DNA from: Archangium primigenium
GTDB taxonomy: Bacteria; Myxococcota; Myxococcia; Myxococcales; Myxococcaceae
Assembly: GCF_016904885.1 (NCBI RefSeq)
Contig: NZ_JADWYI010000001.1
Location: 6,324,001 to 6,388,000 of the forward strand
Direction: 5' to 3'
Length of the DNA: 64,000 bases
Both the position numbers and the translations under genes were made by a program. Position 1 is the first letter of the stretch. Every line of letters starts with the position of its first letter. The notes beneath the pieces are model-generated. The model was not told the DNA's origin. It did not search any database and saw only the letters and a list, made by a program, of their open reading frames with translations. Positions 55,381 to 63,991 of this stretch are shown here, in pieces.

Positions 55381-55409
55381 GGTCGGGTCCAGGCGTTCAT
55401 CCTAAAGAG

Positions 55410-55468
55410 CCGCTCCCCTGCCGCCCACTCAAACGACACAGGGGAGCGGGCGTGAGCGCGCTCCCCTG
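55410..55468. terminator. Three-arm hairpin region downstream of greA
   Basis: CGCTCCCCTG occurs at 55411-55420 and 55459-55468, with its reverse complement at 55439-55448. The middle arm can pair with either neighbour (loops 18 and 10 bases), giving mutually exclusive hairpins between greA and recG. Most likely a greA terminator. Confidence 0.55.
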
Positions 55469-55492
55469 CTCGACGGCTCGTCGTCCGGGGTC

Positions 55493-56002
55493 TCAGCCCT
55501 CGGACGCGCCCTCGTCGGGGTCCTCGAAGCGGATGTCCTGCACGTCGTACTCGCGCTCGCCGCCCGGGCTGCGCACCGTCACGGTGTCGCCCTTCTTCTT
55601 GCCGATGAGGGCGCTGGCCACCGGCGACGTCACGGCGATCCACCGCTTCTTGAGATCGGCCTCCAGCTCGCCCACCAGCCGGTAGGTGACCGTCTTGTCG
55701 GTCTCCAGGTCCAGCAGCTCCACCGTGGCCCCGAAGACGACCTTGTCACCGCCCAGCTTGGCCGTGTCGATCACCTCGGCGCGGGCGATCCAGTCGTTGA
55801 GGTTCAGGATGCGTCCCTCGATGTGGGACTGCTTCTCCTTGGCCGCGTGGTACTCGGCGTTCTCGCGCAGATCGCCGTGGGCCCGCGCCACCTCGATCTC
55901 CCGGGAGATCTTGCCGCGCTCCACGGACTGGAGGTGCTTGAGCTCGTCCTTGAGCTTCCGCAACCCCGAGGGCGTCATCGGAATGTTCCCGCTGCCGCTC
56001 AT
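55493..56002 (-). CDS. greA: Transcription elongation factor GreA
   Basis: 169 residues from the ATG at 56002, with AAAGGAG 6 bases upstream. An N-terminal coiled-coil (about 10-85; the acidic tip residues lie in ARAHGDLRENAEYHAAKE) is followed by the FKBP-like C-terminal domain (VTSPVASALIGKKKGDTV). It restarts backtracked RNA polymerase by stimulating transcript cleavage. Size and motifs are standard. Confidence 0.94.
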   Translation of the reverse strand: MSGSGNIPMTPSGLRKLKDELKHLQSVERGKISREIEVARAHGDLRENAEYHAAKEKQSHIEGRILNLNDWIARAEVIDTAKLGGDKVVFGATVELLDLETDKTVTYRLVGELEADLKKRWIAVTSPVASALIGKKKGDTVTVRSPGGEREYDVQDIRFEDPDEGASEG

Positions 56003-56096
56003 CACAACTCCTTTACTGCTCTCGCAAAGAGGTGAACGTCCAGGCGCCAGGCCCGCCCCTCCTCCTTTGGGGCCGGCGACCCGGGCCGAAAGGGCA

Positions 56097-56125
56097 ACTG
56101 TAGGAAGGAGCTTGTGCCCGGTCAA
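56097..56125 (-). promoter_or_regulatory. Sigma-70-type promoter of greA
   Basis: On the minus strand TTGACC (56120-56125), a 17-base spacer and TACAGT (56097-56102), about 95 bases upstream of greA. Spacing is ideal and both boxes are near consensus. Confidence 0.6.
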
Positions 56126-56171
56126 CGAAAGCCGCCCAGCCTCCGGCACATCTCTGTCATGCTGACGCGCC

Positions 56172-56678
56172 GTGCTGTCCATCCAGGAACTGCGCGCGCT
56201 TGGCGCGTCACTGACCCCCGGGGCGTTTCGGCGTCAACTCGGCCCCTTCGTGCTCGTGCAGCGCCCGCCGGGTCGGCCCGCGTCCGCGGTGCTCGAGCCC
56301 ACGCGCGTGGCCTCCGCGGACGCCATCGAGAAGGGCATGCTGACGCTGCTCTTCGAGTTCGAGGACCTGCTCGTCACCACGCTGCCGCCCCTGGCGCGCG
56401 CGGAGGAGCTGGGGGTGGGTCGGCTGCCCGACTGCGACGTGTTCATCGACGACGCGTCGGTGTCCAAGCGCCACGCGGTGCTGCGCTGGAGCGACACGCC
56501 CGCGCGCTGCACGGTGCGCGACCTGGGCTCCACCAACGGCACCTTCCTCAACGCCCACTCGCTGGCCACGCGTGAGGCGGTGCTCAAGGACGGGGACATC
56601 CTGAGCTTTGGCAACGTGCAGTTCTGGTTCCTGATGACGGACACGCTGCACGCGCGGCTGCGCTCGCCCCGGCGCTAG
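56172..56678 (+). CDS. FHA-domain protein
   Basis: 168 residues, likely GTG start at 56172. The FHA fold occupies about 75-155, with the phospho-threonine-binding signature residues in VGRLPDCDVFIDD, SVSKRHAVLRW and DLGSTNGTFLN. It should bind phosphothreonine peptides, as in Ser/Thr-kinase signalling, which is abundant in myxobacteria. No kinase is adjacent. The 169-base gap before it contains the greA promoter. Confidence 0.85.
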   Translation: MLSIQELRALGASLTPGAFRRQLGPFVLVQRPPGRPASAVLEPTRVASADAIEKGMLTLLFEFEDLLVTTLPPLARAEELGVGRLPDCDVFIDDASVSKRHAVLRWSDTPARCTVRDLGSTNGTFLNAHSLATREAVLKDGDILSFGNVQFWFLMTDTLHARLRSPRR

Positions 56679-56682
56679 AGGC

Positions 56683-57186
56683 TCAGGGCAGCGTGCCCGC
56701 GGCGGGGTTCTTGCGCGCGGCGGAGAAGGCGCCCTGGAGCGCGTCCACCGAGCCGCCCATCTCCCCCGCGTACTGCACGGCGTGGATGGTGTAGAGGTTG
56801 AGCACGTCCTCCAGGCGGCGGAACACCTGCTGGAGGCTCACGTTGGCGCGCGACTCGAGCGCGCAGTGCGCCTCGCGCTCGCGCAGCCGCGACAGCCACT
56901 GGGTGCGGAAGTCCATCCAGCGCTTGTCCACCGAGCGCGCCTGCTCGGAGGCCCGCACCAGCTTCTCGCGCTCGGACTCCAGCTCCGTCCACAGGGCGCT
57001 GGCCGCGTCCAGGCACTCGCGGTAGCTGAGCACGGGCTCCACCACGGGCTGCCGGGGCGGCGACATCGCCACCACCGAGCGCGTCACGCCGACGATGATC
57101 GCCATGCAGAAGGCGACCACGACGGTCATGTAGAGCGCGTAGGAAGCGATACGGAAGGGACGGTAGCGGGGATCGGGAGCGGACAC
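56683..57186 (-). CDS. Membrane-anchored hypothetical protein
   Basis: 167 residues: one N-terminal membrane helix (about 16-40, ALYMTVVVAFCMAIIVGV), then a long helical, Arg/Glu-rich region (ESEREKLVRASEQARSVDKR) likely to form a coiled coil. No family recognised. It converges on the FHA gene with only 4 bases between the stops. Confidence 0.75.
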   Translation of the reverse strand: MSAPDPRYRPFRIASYALYMTVVVAFCMAIIVGVTRSVVAMSPPRQPVVEPVLSYRECLDAASALWTELESEREKLVRASEQARSVDKRWMDFRTQWLSRLREREAHCALESRANVSLQQVFRRLEDVLNLYTIHAVQYAGEMGGSVDALQGAFSAARKNPAAGTLP

Positions 57187-57238
57187 GCGGGCCGTGTCTT
57201 AGTCACCCCCGAGACCCCTGGCAACAGGCGCGCGCCGG

Positions 57239-57264
57239 GCGAGGCCTCCCGGAGGAGGCCTCGC
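57239..57264 (-). terminator. Hairpin after the TPR-like gene
   Basis: Perfect 11-base stem GCGAGGCCTCC/GGAGGCCTCGC with a CGGA loop, 6 bases downstream of the TPR-like gene stop on the minus strand. No T-run follows. Confidence 0.55.
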
Positions 57265-57270
57265 GGACAT

Positions 57271-58296
57271 TCACTGGGCCGGAGCGGGCGCGGGCACCGG
57301 CACCGGGACCAGCGCGGGCTTGGGGGCGGCGGGGGCCGCGGCGGCCTCGGTGGCCCCGGAGCGCTGCCGGCGCACCGACGACTGGCGGCTGCGCATGGCC
57401 GGGGCGAACTCGCTGTTCGGGTAGGTGTTGAGCGCCTCCTGCACCGTGGACAGCGCCTTGTCCAGCTGGTTGGTCTCCTGGTACGACTGGGAGAGCAGCA
57501 GCATGGCGTAGTCGCGCGTCTTGGACTTGCGGTCCCCCTCGACGAAGCGCGCCAGCAGCGGCACCGCCTGCTCGTGCTTGCGCTCGTTGTTGTAGGCCAC
57601 GCCCAGGAAGAAGGAGGCATCCAGCAACTGCTCGGGGGGCGGGTTCATCGCCACGAAGCGCGAGATCTCCTCGATGGTCGTCTTCATCTCGTTGCGCCGG
57701 AAGGCCGCCTTGCCGCGCTCGAAGGCCGAGTCGCCGATCTCCCGGCGCAGCGCCGCCGCCTTGTCGTTGAGGGCCGCGCGCTCCAGGGGCGTCAGGCGCG
57801 AGGTGTCCAGCTTGACGAGCTCGTCCACGCCCTTGAGCCGCTCGTCCCCGGGCAGGTTCGTCATGAGCCGGTAGACCTCGTTGGCCGAGCGCTGGGAGGT
57901 CTGCACCGCGGTCTGGTCCGCGCGCTGCTTCTCCAGCTGGCCGGACAGCTCCGCCACGGTCTTCTCCAGGCGCTCGCGCTCGGCCGTCGTGTTGGAGCTG
58001 CGCGCGGAGCCCACGAGCACCGCCCCACCGATGCACAGCGCCGCGAAGAGCACGTACGCCACGCCCGAGGAGATCCACTGCCGCTTCTGGAGATCCTCGT
58101 GACGCTTGCCAATCGCCTTCACCTCCGCGTGGAGGTTCTTGAGCAGATTGTCCGTCTTGATCACGAGGTTGCGCGCCTCGATGACCTCCTTGCGGATCTC
58201 ACTCAGTTCCTTGGAGTCGTGATCGGACTTCATGTCGCCAGCAGCCATGGACATCTTCCTGTTGGGCCCGGTGGTGCTCTCGGCCTCTTCGCGCAT
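57271..58296 (-). CDS. Membrane-anchored coiled-coil and TPR-like protein
   Basis: 341 residues from ATG 58296; ATG 58248 with AGGAAG upstream is an alternative start. Residues 25-70 are a coiled coil (KELSEIRKEVIEARNLVIK). A membrane helix lies at about 75-96 (SSGVAYVLFAALCIGGAVLVG). A second coiled-coil is at 105-130 and TPR-like helices at about 190-300 (AFERGKAAFRRNEMKTTIEE, LLLSQSYQETNQLDKALSTV). The end is Pro/Ala/Val-rich. Likely a periplasmic assembly scaffold. The 149-base gap upstream (58297-58445) shows no gene. Confidence 0.78.
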   Translation of the reverse strand: MREEAESTTGPNRKMSMAAGDMKSDHDSKELSEIRKEVIEARNLVIKTDNLLKNLHAEVKAIGKRHEDLQKRQWISSGVAYVLFAALCIGGAVLVGSARSSNTTAERERLEKTVAELSGQLEKQRADQTAVQTSQRSANEVYRLMTNLPGDERLKGVDELVKLDTSRLTPLERAALNDKAAALRREIGDSAFERGKAAFRRNEMKTTIEEISRFVAMNPPPEQLLDASFFLGVAYNNERKHEQAVPLLARFVEGDRKSKTRDYAMLLLSQSYQETNQLDKALSTVQEALNTYPNSEFAPAMRSRQSSVRRQRSGATEAAAAPAAPKPALVPVPVPAPAPAQ

Positions 58297-58445
58297 CGTT
58301 AAGGGCTCCCTCGGGCGGCCTTGACGACCCCCGGTCGTGTGACATCGGCCGGACCAACAGGCCGTGCACCCCGGTGAATTTCCATCGCCCCTCCGGGGGA
58401 GCCCGGGGACCAGGGGGACGAGCGCCTGTCGAGGGCGCCTTTACA

Positions 58446-59147
58446 CTACAAGGGACGGAATGGCCGAGAGGGATCCGGCGGGAACGAGTACGTCAGCCCC
58501 AGGGCGAACCAGTTGCCCCCCGCGTTGTAGGACGCCAGACCCTTGTTCTTCTCCGCGTAGGGGCTCTGCCCCCGGGCGAACGCCAGCCGGTATTCCGTGG
58601 TGAAGCCCCAGCGGGGCGTCAGGCGGAAGGTCGCCCCCACGGTGCCCACCCAGGGCTGCTGGATGAGCTCCTTCTGGCCCACGTCCTTGCCGTCGGCCTG
58701 GGAGAACACGAGCGAGGGGCCGCTCTGGATGCCGATGAAGGGCACCACCCCCTGGGGGGTGAGGACGTCCAGCAGGGTCTGGAAGCGCACGCCCACGAGC
58801 GCGCCATAGGTGTAGTTGGTGAGCGTCGGGGCGTTGGTCAGCTGGAGCCGCTCGCCGGTGGCGAACAGATCGATCCCCAGCTCCAGGTACTCCATGATGG
58901 CGTAGCCGAACGAGCCCGCGAAGAAGGGCCCGCCCGGGGACGAGCGCGCGCAGTTCTGGGCACAGGCGTAGGCGGGCAGCGCGTAGAAGCTGTTGTAGAA
59001 GGTGTTGTTGGACGTCAGCCGCCAGCCGGCCTGGACGGAGATGCGCCCCACGCCCTCCAGGGGGACCGAGCCGGAGTCATCCTCCTCCTGGGCGGACGCC
59101 ACCGGAGCGGCCAGCAAGAGGGCCAACAGGGCGAGACGGCGCGACAT
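58446..59147 (-). CDS. Outer-membrane beta-barrel protein
   Basis: 233 residues. Signal peptide (1-19, LALLALLLAAPVASA). Alternating aromatic/hydrophobic strands (FFAGSFGYAIMEYLELGIDL, YTYGALVGVRFQTLL, GWGF-like turns) look like a small OmpA/OmpW-type barrel, though the C-terminal end is FRPL, not a classic terminal Phe. Ligand unknown. AAGGAA lies 9 bases upstream. A 51-residue ORF ends 3 bases before this start. Confidence 0.78.
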   Translation of the reverse strand: MSRRLALLALLLAAPVASAQEEDDSGSVPLEGVGRISVQAGWRLTSNNTFYNSFYALPAYACAQNCARSSPGGPFFAGSFGYAIMEYLELGIDLFATGERLQLTNAPTLTNYTYGALVGVRFQTLLDVLTPQGVVPFIGIQSGPSLVFSQADGKDVGQKELIQQPWVGTVGATFRLTPRWGFTTEYRLAFARGQSPYAEKNKGLASYNAGGNWFALGLTYSFPPDPSRPFRPL

Positions 59148-59150
59148 CGT

Positions 59151-59306
59151 TCAGGATTCCTTCAGGCGCAAGGCGACTTCGAGGAACGTGGTGCGGCGGC
59201 GCGACAGGGCGGCGAGCAGGCACCACACCACGCCCCGCGAGCCGAACTCCCGACGGATGAGGCCCAGGTGATCCAGCACGTCCCTCAGGGTGATGACACC
59301 GAGCAT
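59151..59306 (-). CDS. Small ORF, 51 residues, upstream of the outer-membrane protein gene
   Basis: 51 residues (MLGVITLRDVLDHLGLIRRE...). Third positions are mostly G or C as in the neighbours, and GTGAGGAG lies 8 bases upstream. Its stop is 3 bases before the outer-membrane protein start, so the two are probably translated in tandem. One hydrophobic stretch is present (GVVWCLLAALS). No family recognised; coding status is likely but unproven. Confidence 0.55.
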   Translation of the reverse strand: MLGVITLRDVLDHLGLIRREFGSRGVVWCLLAALSRRRTTFLEVALRLKES

Positions 59307-59386
59307 CCCGCGTCTCCTCACGCCCCGGTGCTACAGGGGCGTGGCACACCGTAGCAGCGGGATCCCGAGCGTCAACTTTCCGACCG

Positions 59387-61243
59387 TCAGAGCCGCGTCC
59401 CCACGGGCCGGAGCGCGCGCCGCTCCAGCTCCAGGAGCGGCACCTCCAGCACCACCACCACCCCATGCAGGCACGGCGCGTGGAAGTCCGCCGCGTCCAG
59501 CTCCCCCAGGAGCGCCCGGAGCTTGCCCCCGGACAGCTGTCCCTCGGCGTGGCGCGCGGCATGACAGGCCAGCACCCGCAGGGGCTCGGCGAGCGCCACG
59601 GCATCCAGCGCCGAGCCCGGCGGCGGCAGCGCGCGCGCCAGGGCCTCGAGCAGCGCCTTGGCCTCCGCGCCCACCAGGGCCGGGGGCACGGCCTTGAGCG
59701 CGAGCGTGGTGCCCCCAAAGGGCTCCACCTCCAGCCCGAGCCGGGCGAGCGCCTCCTGCCCCTCCACCAGCGCGCGGGCCTGGGACACCGTCAGCTCCAC
59801 GGTGGCGCCAAACAGCGTGGGCACGGGGGGCTCCTCGCGCTTGAGCGCCTTGAGGAAGTCCACGAGCCGCGCCCGCTCCAGCGCCGCGTGCGCGTCCAGC
59901 ACCACCAGCGTGCCGCCGGGGCCCTCGCACACGTGGAAGCGCTCGCCGAGCAGCCCCAGGGGCTTGAGCGCGCCGAAGTAGCCCGGGGGCGGGGCCTCGT
60001 TGAGCTGGGGCTGGGCCTGGCCGAAGGCGGGCGCGCGTCCGGGCAGGGCCACCGCCGGATCCTGGGAGGCGAAGAGCGACTCGGTCGAGCGCGGCGGGAG
60101 CGCGGCGTCCTGGGTGCCGGGCAGCGTGGGCAGCGGCGCGCCCCAGGCGGCGTCCTGGGCCCGGGTGAGGAAGCGCTCCACCGCCATGGCGTAGTGCGCG
60201 GCCTGCCGGGGCTGCTCCGCCGCGCCCTCCGCCGTCGGCGGCCCGAGCCAGGGCGCCGCCCGGAGCGCCCGGGAGATGGCCGCGTTGAGCGTGTCCCCCA
60301 CCCCCTTGGCGTCCGCGAAGCGCACCTCCTGCTTCTGCGGATGCACGTTCACGTCCACCGCCCGGGGGTCCATGTCGATGAACAGCACCACCACCGGCTG
60401 GCGCCCCGCGGCGAGGAACTCCTGGAAGGCGCGCTGGATGGCGCTGTTGAGCCCCCGGTCGCGGATGTAGCGGCGGTTGACGAAGGTGTAGATGCCCCGG
60501 GCGTTGGGCAGCGTGTACTCGGGCGAGGCGATGTAGCCCGTGACGTTCACCCCCAGGCGCCGCTCCTCCACCGCCACCAGGTGCGGGTGCACCCCGGGCC
60601 CCAGCGCCGCGGCGATGCGCTCGCGCGGGTCCGCCCCCGCCGAGGGGCTGGTGAAGAGCGCCTGGCCCCCGTGCTCCACGAAGAACGCCACGTCCGGGTG
60701 CGCGAGCGCCAGCCGGATGACGGCCTCCTCGGCGTGCTGCAGCTCCGTGGACTCGCGCCGCATGAACTTGCGCCGCGCCGGGGTGTTGTAGAACAGGTCC
60801 TCCACCTGGATGACCGTGCCCACCCGCGGCGGCGCCTCCTCCACCAGCGGCTCGCCGCCCCCCTCCACCAGGATGCGCGTGCCCACGTAGGACTCGCGCT
60901 CGGCCGTGGTGAGCGTGAAGCGCGACACGGAGGCGATGGCCGGCAGCGCCTCGCCCCGGAAGCCCTTGGTATTCAAGGTGAAGAGGTCGTCCAGCTCGCG
61001 CAGCTTGCTCGTGGCGTGGCGCTCCAGGCACAGCCGCGCGTCCTCGGGGTTCATCCCCTGTCCGTCATCCGAGACGGTGATGCGCCCGAGGCCCCCCCGC
61101 TCCAGGGACACCCGGATGGTGCGCGAGCCCGCGTCGATGGAGTTCTCCACCAACTCCTTCACGACCGAGGCGGGGCGCTCCACCACCTCGCCCGCGGCGA
61201 TCTTGTTGATGAGGACGTCACTGAGCCGGGCGATACGTGCCAT
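59387..61243 (-). CDS. mutL: DNA mismatch repair protein MutL
   Basis: 618 residues. The GHKL ATPase domain has ENSIDAG, DDGQGM and GFRGEAL (all intact), followed by the transducer domain (GIYTFVNRRYIRD). A Pro/Ala-rich linker lies at about 340-410. The C-terminal domain aligns with the endonuclease-type MutL of B. subtilis, but the metal-binding motifs are altered: DQHA reads DAHA (450-453), and CPHGRP reads CLHGVV (591-596). It couples mismatch recognition by MutS to downstream repair. Nuclease activity may be lost or changed. Confidence 0.95.
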   Translation of the reverse strand: MARIARLSDVLINKIAAGEVVERPASVVKELVENSIDAGSRTIRVSLERGGLGRITVSDDGQGMNPEDARLCLERHATSKLRELDDLFTLNTKGFRGEALPAIASVSRFTLTTAERESYVGTRILVEGGGEPLVEEAPPRVGTVIQVEDLFYNTPARRKFMRRESTELQHAEEAVIRLALAHPDVAFFVEHGGQALFTSPSAGADPRERIAAALGPGVHPHLVAVEERRLGVNVTGYIASPEYTLPNARGIYTFVNRRYIRDRGLNSAIQRAFQEFLAAGRQPVVVLFIDMDPRAVDVNVHPQKQEVRFADAKGVGDTLNAAISRALRAAPWLGPPTAEGAAEQPRQAAHYAMAVERFLTRAQDAAWGAPLPTLPGTQDAALPPRSTESLFASQDPAVALPGRAPAFGQAQPQLNEAPPPGYFGALKPLGLLGERFHVCEGPGGTLVVLDAHAALERARLVDFLKALKREEPPVPTLFGATVELTVSQARALVEGQEALARLGLEVEPFGGTTLALKAVPPALVGAEAKALLEALARALPPPGSALDAVALAEPLRVLACHAARHAEGQLSGGKLRALLGELDAADFHAPCLHGVVVVLEVPLLELERRALRPVGTRL

Positions 61244-61302
61244 GGGAGGTCATATCCTGCGCGGGACCCGGCACGTTGGCCAGTAAACCCGACGCATCGC
61301 GG

Positions 61303-61332
61303 CTGACAAGCGCCGGGCGGATGCGCTATCAC
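61303..61332 (+). promoter_or_regulatory. Possible promoter of the epimerase gene
   Basis: CTGACA (61303-61308), 18-base spacer, TATCAC (61327-61332). Transcription would begin close to the ATG at 61345, giving a very short leader. It overlaps an upstream in-frame ATG (61321), which argues against that start. Confidence 0.3.
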
Positions 61333-61344
61333 GCCCACTCCCCT

Positions 61345-62307
61345 ATGGAAGCCACTCAAGCGAGCAAGGGCGGCCTGCGCGTCGCGGTGACGGGGGCGGC
61401 CGGCGAGCTGGGCCAGCTGCTGCTGCCGCTGCTGGAGCAGGACGCGGACGTGGAGAGCATCCTGGTGCTGGACGTGGCCAAGCCCGCCGGCGACAAGGTG
61501 GAGTTCCACCGCGTGGACCTCACGCGCCACGACGCCGAGGGCGAGCTGAGCGAGGCGCTCGCCGAGCACCCCGTGGACGTCTTCTACCACCTGGCCTTCC
61601 TCCACGGCCCCGTGCGCGACGGCTCGCTCGCCCACGAGCTGGAGGTCATCGGCACCATGCACGTGCTGAGCGCTGTCGGCCGCGCCCGGGTGCCCCGCCT
61701 CATCGTGCCCTCGCTCACCGCGCTCTATGGCGCGCGCGGCGAGCACCCCGCCCTGCTCTCCGAGGAGACGCCGCTCGCGGGCTGCCCCGGCAGCCGCTAC
61801 ATCTCCGACAAGGTCGAGGTGGAGCGGCAGGTGCGCGCCTTTCGCGAGCGCCACCCGGAGACGCGCGTCATCGTCCTGCGCTTCGCGCCCCTGTTCGGCC
61901 CGCGCATGGACAACCCCGCCACGCGCCTGCTGGCCTTTGGCGTGGTGCCCACCCTGTTCGGCTACGATCCGCTCTGGCAGGCCCTGCACGAGGAGGACGC
62001 CGCGCGCGCCCTCATCCAGGCCCTGAGCGCCAACGCCGAGGGCGAGTTCAACATCGTCGGCCGGGGCGTGCTGCCCCTCTCCGCGCTCATCCGCCAGGCC
62101 GGCGGCCAGCCCCTGCCCCTGCCGGGCCCCCTGCTCCGGGCCGCGCTCCAGACGATGATCACCTTGGGAGGGCCGGGCTTCCCCGTGGCCCTGCTCGACT
62201 ACATGCACTACGGCTGGGTGGCCAACGGCGAGCGCGCGGAAGAAGAGCTCGGCTTCATTCCCATGTTCCACGCCCGGGATGCCGTGGCGGCGATGCGGAG
62301 GAGTTGA
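61345..62307 (+). CDS. NAD-dependent epimerase/dehydratase family protein
   Basis: 320 residues from ATG 61345. Rossmann fold with the glycine motif VAVTGAAGELG (about 12-22); the YxxxK-type catalytic pair is read in SRYISDKVE (Y about 152, K about 156). Extended short-chain dehydrogenase, nucleotide-sugar epimerase-like. Substrate unknown. Its stop is 2 bases before the next start, so the two are cotranscribed. Confidence 0.87.
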   Translation: MEATQASKGGLRVAVTGAAGELGQLLLPLLEQDADVESILVLDVAKPAGDKVEFHRVDLTRHDAEGELSEALAEHPVDVFYHLAFLHGPVRDGSLAHELEVIGTMHVLSAVGRARVPRLIVPSLTALYGARGEHPALLSEETPLAGCPGSRYISDKVEVERQVRAFRERHPETRVIVLRFAPLFGPRMDNPATRLLAFGVVPTLFGYDPLWQALHEEDAARALIQALSANAEGEFNIVGRGVLPLSALIRQAGGQPLPLPGPLLRAALQTMITLGGPGFPVALLDYMHYGWVANGERAEEELGFIPMFHARDAVAAMRRS

Positions 62308-62309
62308 TC

Positions 62310-63860
62310 ATGGCCAAGGGTGTGCTCGGAAATGATCCCTTCCAGCGAGGCGCCGCCGCCCGCTCCCCGGAGTCCGCGACCGACAAGGCCTCGGGGAAAG
62401 CCCCGGTGAAGAAGAAGGACGCCGGCAAGAAGGCCGCCCCACCCCCGGCCCGGTCCGAGCCCCCCGCGAAGAAGACGCCCCCGAAGGCCGCCGCTCCGAA
62501 GCCCGAGCCGAAGGCCAGGGCCGCGCCCCCGAAGCCCGAGCCGAAGACCAAGGCCGCCGCGAAGTCCGCGAAGCCCCCCCCGCGCGACCGGAAGTCCACG
62601 CCGCCGCCGCCCGCCGCGGTGCTCGCCGCGAGCGCCGAGATGGGCATTCCCGCCCCGGCCGCCGAGCCCGTCGTCACGCCCGTCCCGGCGCCCCAGGCGG
62701 GAGAAGCCCCCGCCCCCGTCGTCGAGTCCCCCGCCGCCGAGGCCGTGGCGGTCGCCGAGGCCGTGGCGGAACAGGCCTCCCTGCTGGAAGAGGCCACCCA
62801 GGCCGGCGTGGCGGACGAGGCCCTGCGGGAGCTCGAGGAGACGTTGGGCGAGCCCATCGCCGTCCCGGGGAGCGTGGACGTGCCGGGCTTCGAGGCGCCG
62901 CCCGAGCCCACGCCCACGCACAGCGCCTCGGACATCTTCTTCACCTCGGACTCGCCCGGGGCCGAGCCCGCGCGCGTGGGGGACCAGATGTCGGGCCTCC
63001 TGTCGCTCGCGCGGGACGTGGCGTTCCAGACCTTCACGAGCGAGCGGCTGAGCCGCACGGTGGGCTCGGCGCGAGGCTTGGTGGGCGCGACGCTCACGAG
63101 CCTGGGCCTGGGCACGGGCAGCACCGCCGTGGACGAGTACGGCAAGGACGCCACGCTGGCCAACGTGCTGCGGCCGGTGCTGGACTTCCTCTACGAGCGC
63201 TACTGGCGGGTGTCGGTCCAGGGCGCGAGCCACGTGCCCGCGGGCCCGGTGCTGCTGGTGGCCAACCACTCGGGGGCGCTGCCCTTCGACGGGCCCATGC
63301 TCCAGCAGGCGCTCTCGCGCGAGCGGCCGGACCTCCAGGAGGCGCGCTGGCTCGCCGAGGACCAGGTGTTCCACGCGCCCATGATGGGCACGCTGATGAA
63401 CCGGCTGGGCGCGGTGCGGGCCTGCCCGGAGAACGCGCTGCGGCTGCTCGACGAATTGCGCCCGGTCATCGTCTTCCCCGAGGGCAGCCAGGGCATGGGC
63501 AAGCCCTTCGCCCAGCGCTACCAGCTCAAGCGCTTTGGCCGAGGCGGCTTCGTGAAGCTCGCCCTGCGCACGGGGGCGCCCATCGTGCCGGTGGCCATCG
63601 TCGGCGCCGAGGAGACGACACCGCTACTGGGCCGCATCCCGGCGGGCTTCCTGGGCCTGCCCTACCTGCCGGTGACGTCGCCGCCCCTGCCCGTGCGCTG
63701 GATGCTGCGCTTCGGCGAGCCCATCGGCATGGGCGAGTTGCCCCCCGAGGCCGCCGAAGACATGTCCCAGGTGCAGCGGCTCACCGAGCGCACCCGCGAG
63801 TCCATCCAGGGCATGCTCCAGGCCCTGCTCAAGGAGCGCCGCTCCGTCTTCGCGGGGTAA
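62310..63860 (+). CDS. PlsC-like acyltransferase with a histone-H1-like N-terminal tail
   Basis: 516 residues; GGAGGAG lies 6 bases before the ATG. Residues 25-105 are Lys/Pro/Ala-rich (KKKDAGKKAAPPPARSEPP), resembling histone-H1 or AlgP-type tails, and an acidic/Ala-rich stretch follows (to about 205). The glycerolipid acyltransferase domain is about 290-510. NHSGALPFD (His320) is a stretched form of the usual H-x4-D motif; FPEGSQG and VPVAIVGAEET follow. It probably acylates lysophosphatidate or a related lipid at the inner membrane. Confidence 0.88.
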   Translation: MAKGVLGNDPFQRGAAARSPESATDKASGKAPVKKKDAGKKAAPPPARSEPPAKKTPPKAAAPKPEPKARAAPPKPEPKTKAAAKSAKPPPRDRKSTPPPPAAVLAASAEMGIPAPAAEPVVTPVPAPQAGEAPAPVVESPAAEAVAVAEAVAEQASLLEEATQAGVADEALRELEETLGEPIAVPGSVDVPGFEAPPEPTPTHSASDIFFTSDSPGAEPARVGDQMSGLLSLARDVAFQTFTSERLSRTVGSARGLVGATLTSLGLGTGSTAVDEYGKDATLANVLRPVLDFLYERYWRVSVQGASHVPAGPVLLVANHSGALPFDGPMLQQALSRERPDLQEARWLAEDQVFHAPMMGTLMNRLGAVRACPENALRLLDELRPVIVFPEGSQGMGKPFAQRYQLKRFGRGGFVKLALRTGAPIVPVAIVGAEETTPLLGRIPAGFLGLPYLPVTSPPLPVRWMLRFGEPIGMGELPPEAAEDMSQVQRLTERTRESIQGMLQALLKERRSVFAG

Positions 63861-63959
63861 CACCCCTCCAGGCTCGAGTTGTACCCGAACCCGGATGGCC
63901 AGTTCGCGGCTCAATCCCGCCGACCCCCTCGCCCCTCGGAACGGACCCGCAGATGAGAA

Positions 63960-63991
63960 AAGGGCCCGGAATCGAGCGATTCCGGGCCCTT
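63960..63991. terminator. Strong perfect hairpin near the window end
   Basis: 15-base perfect inverted repeat (63960-63974 with 63977-63991; two-base centre AG), preceded by AAA and followed by TCG. A likely terminator for the acyltransferase operon, about 100 bases after its stop; the 63861-63959 stretch shows no gene. It may also serve a convergent gene beyond the edge. Confidence 0.65.

Noticed and set aside
63960-63991. Attachment site or insertion-sequence end
   Set aside because: A single perfect inverted repeat with no integrase or transposase nearby; a terminator is the simplest reading.
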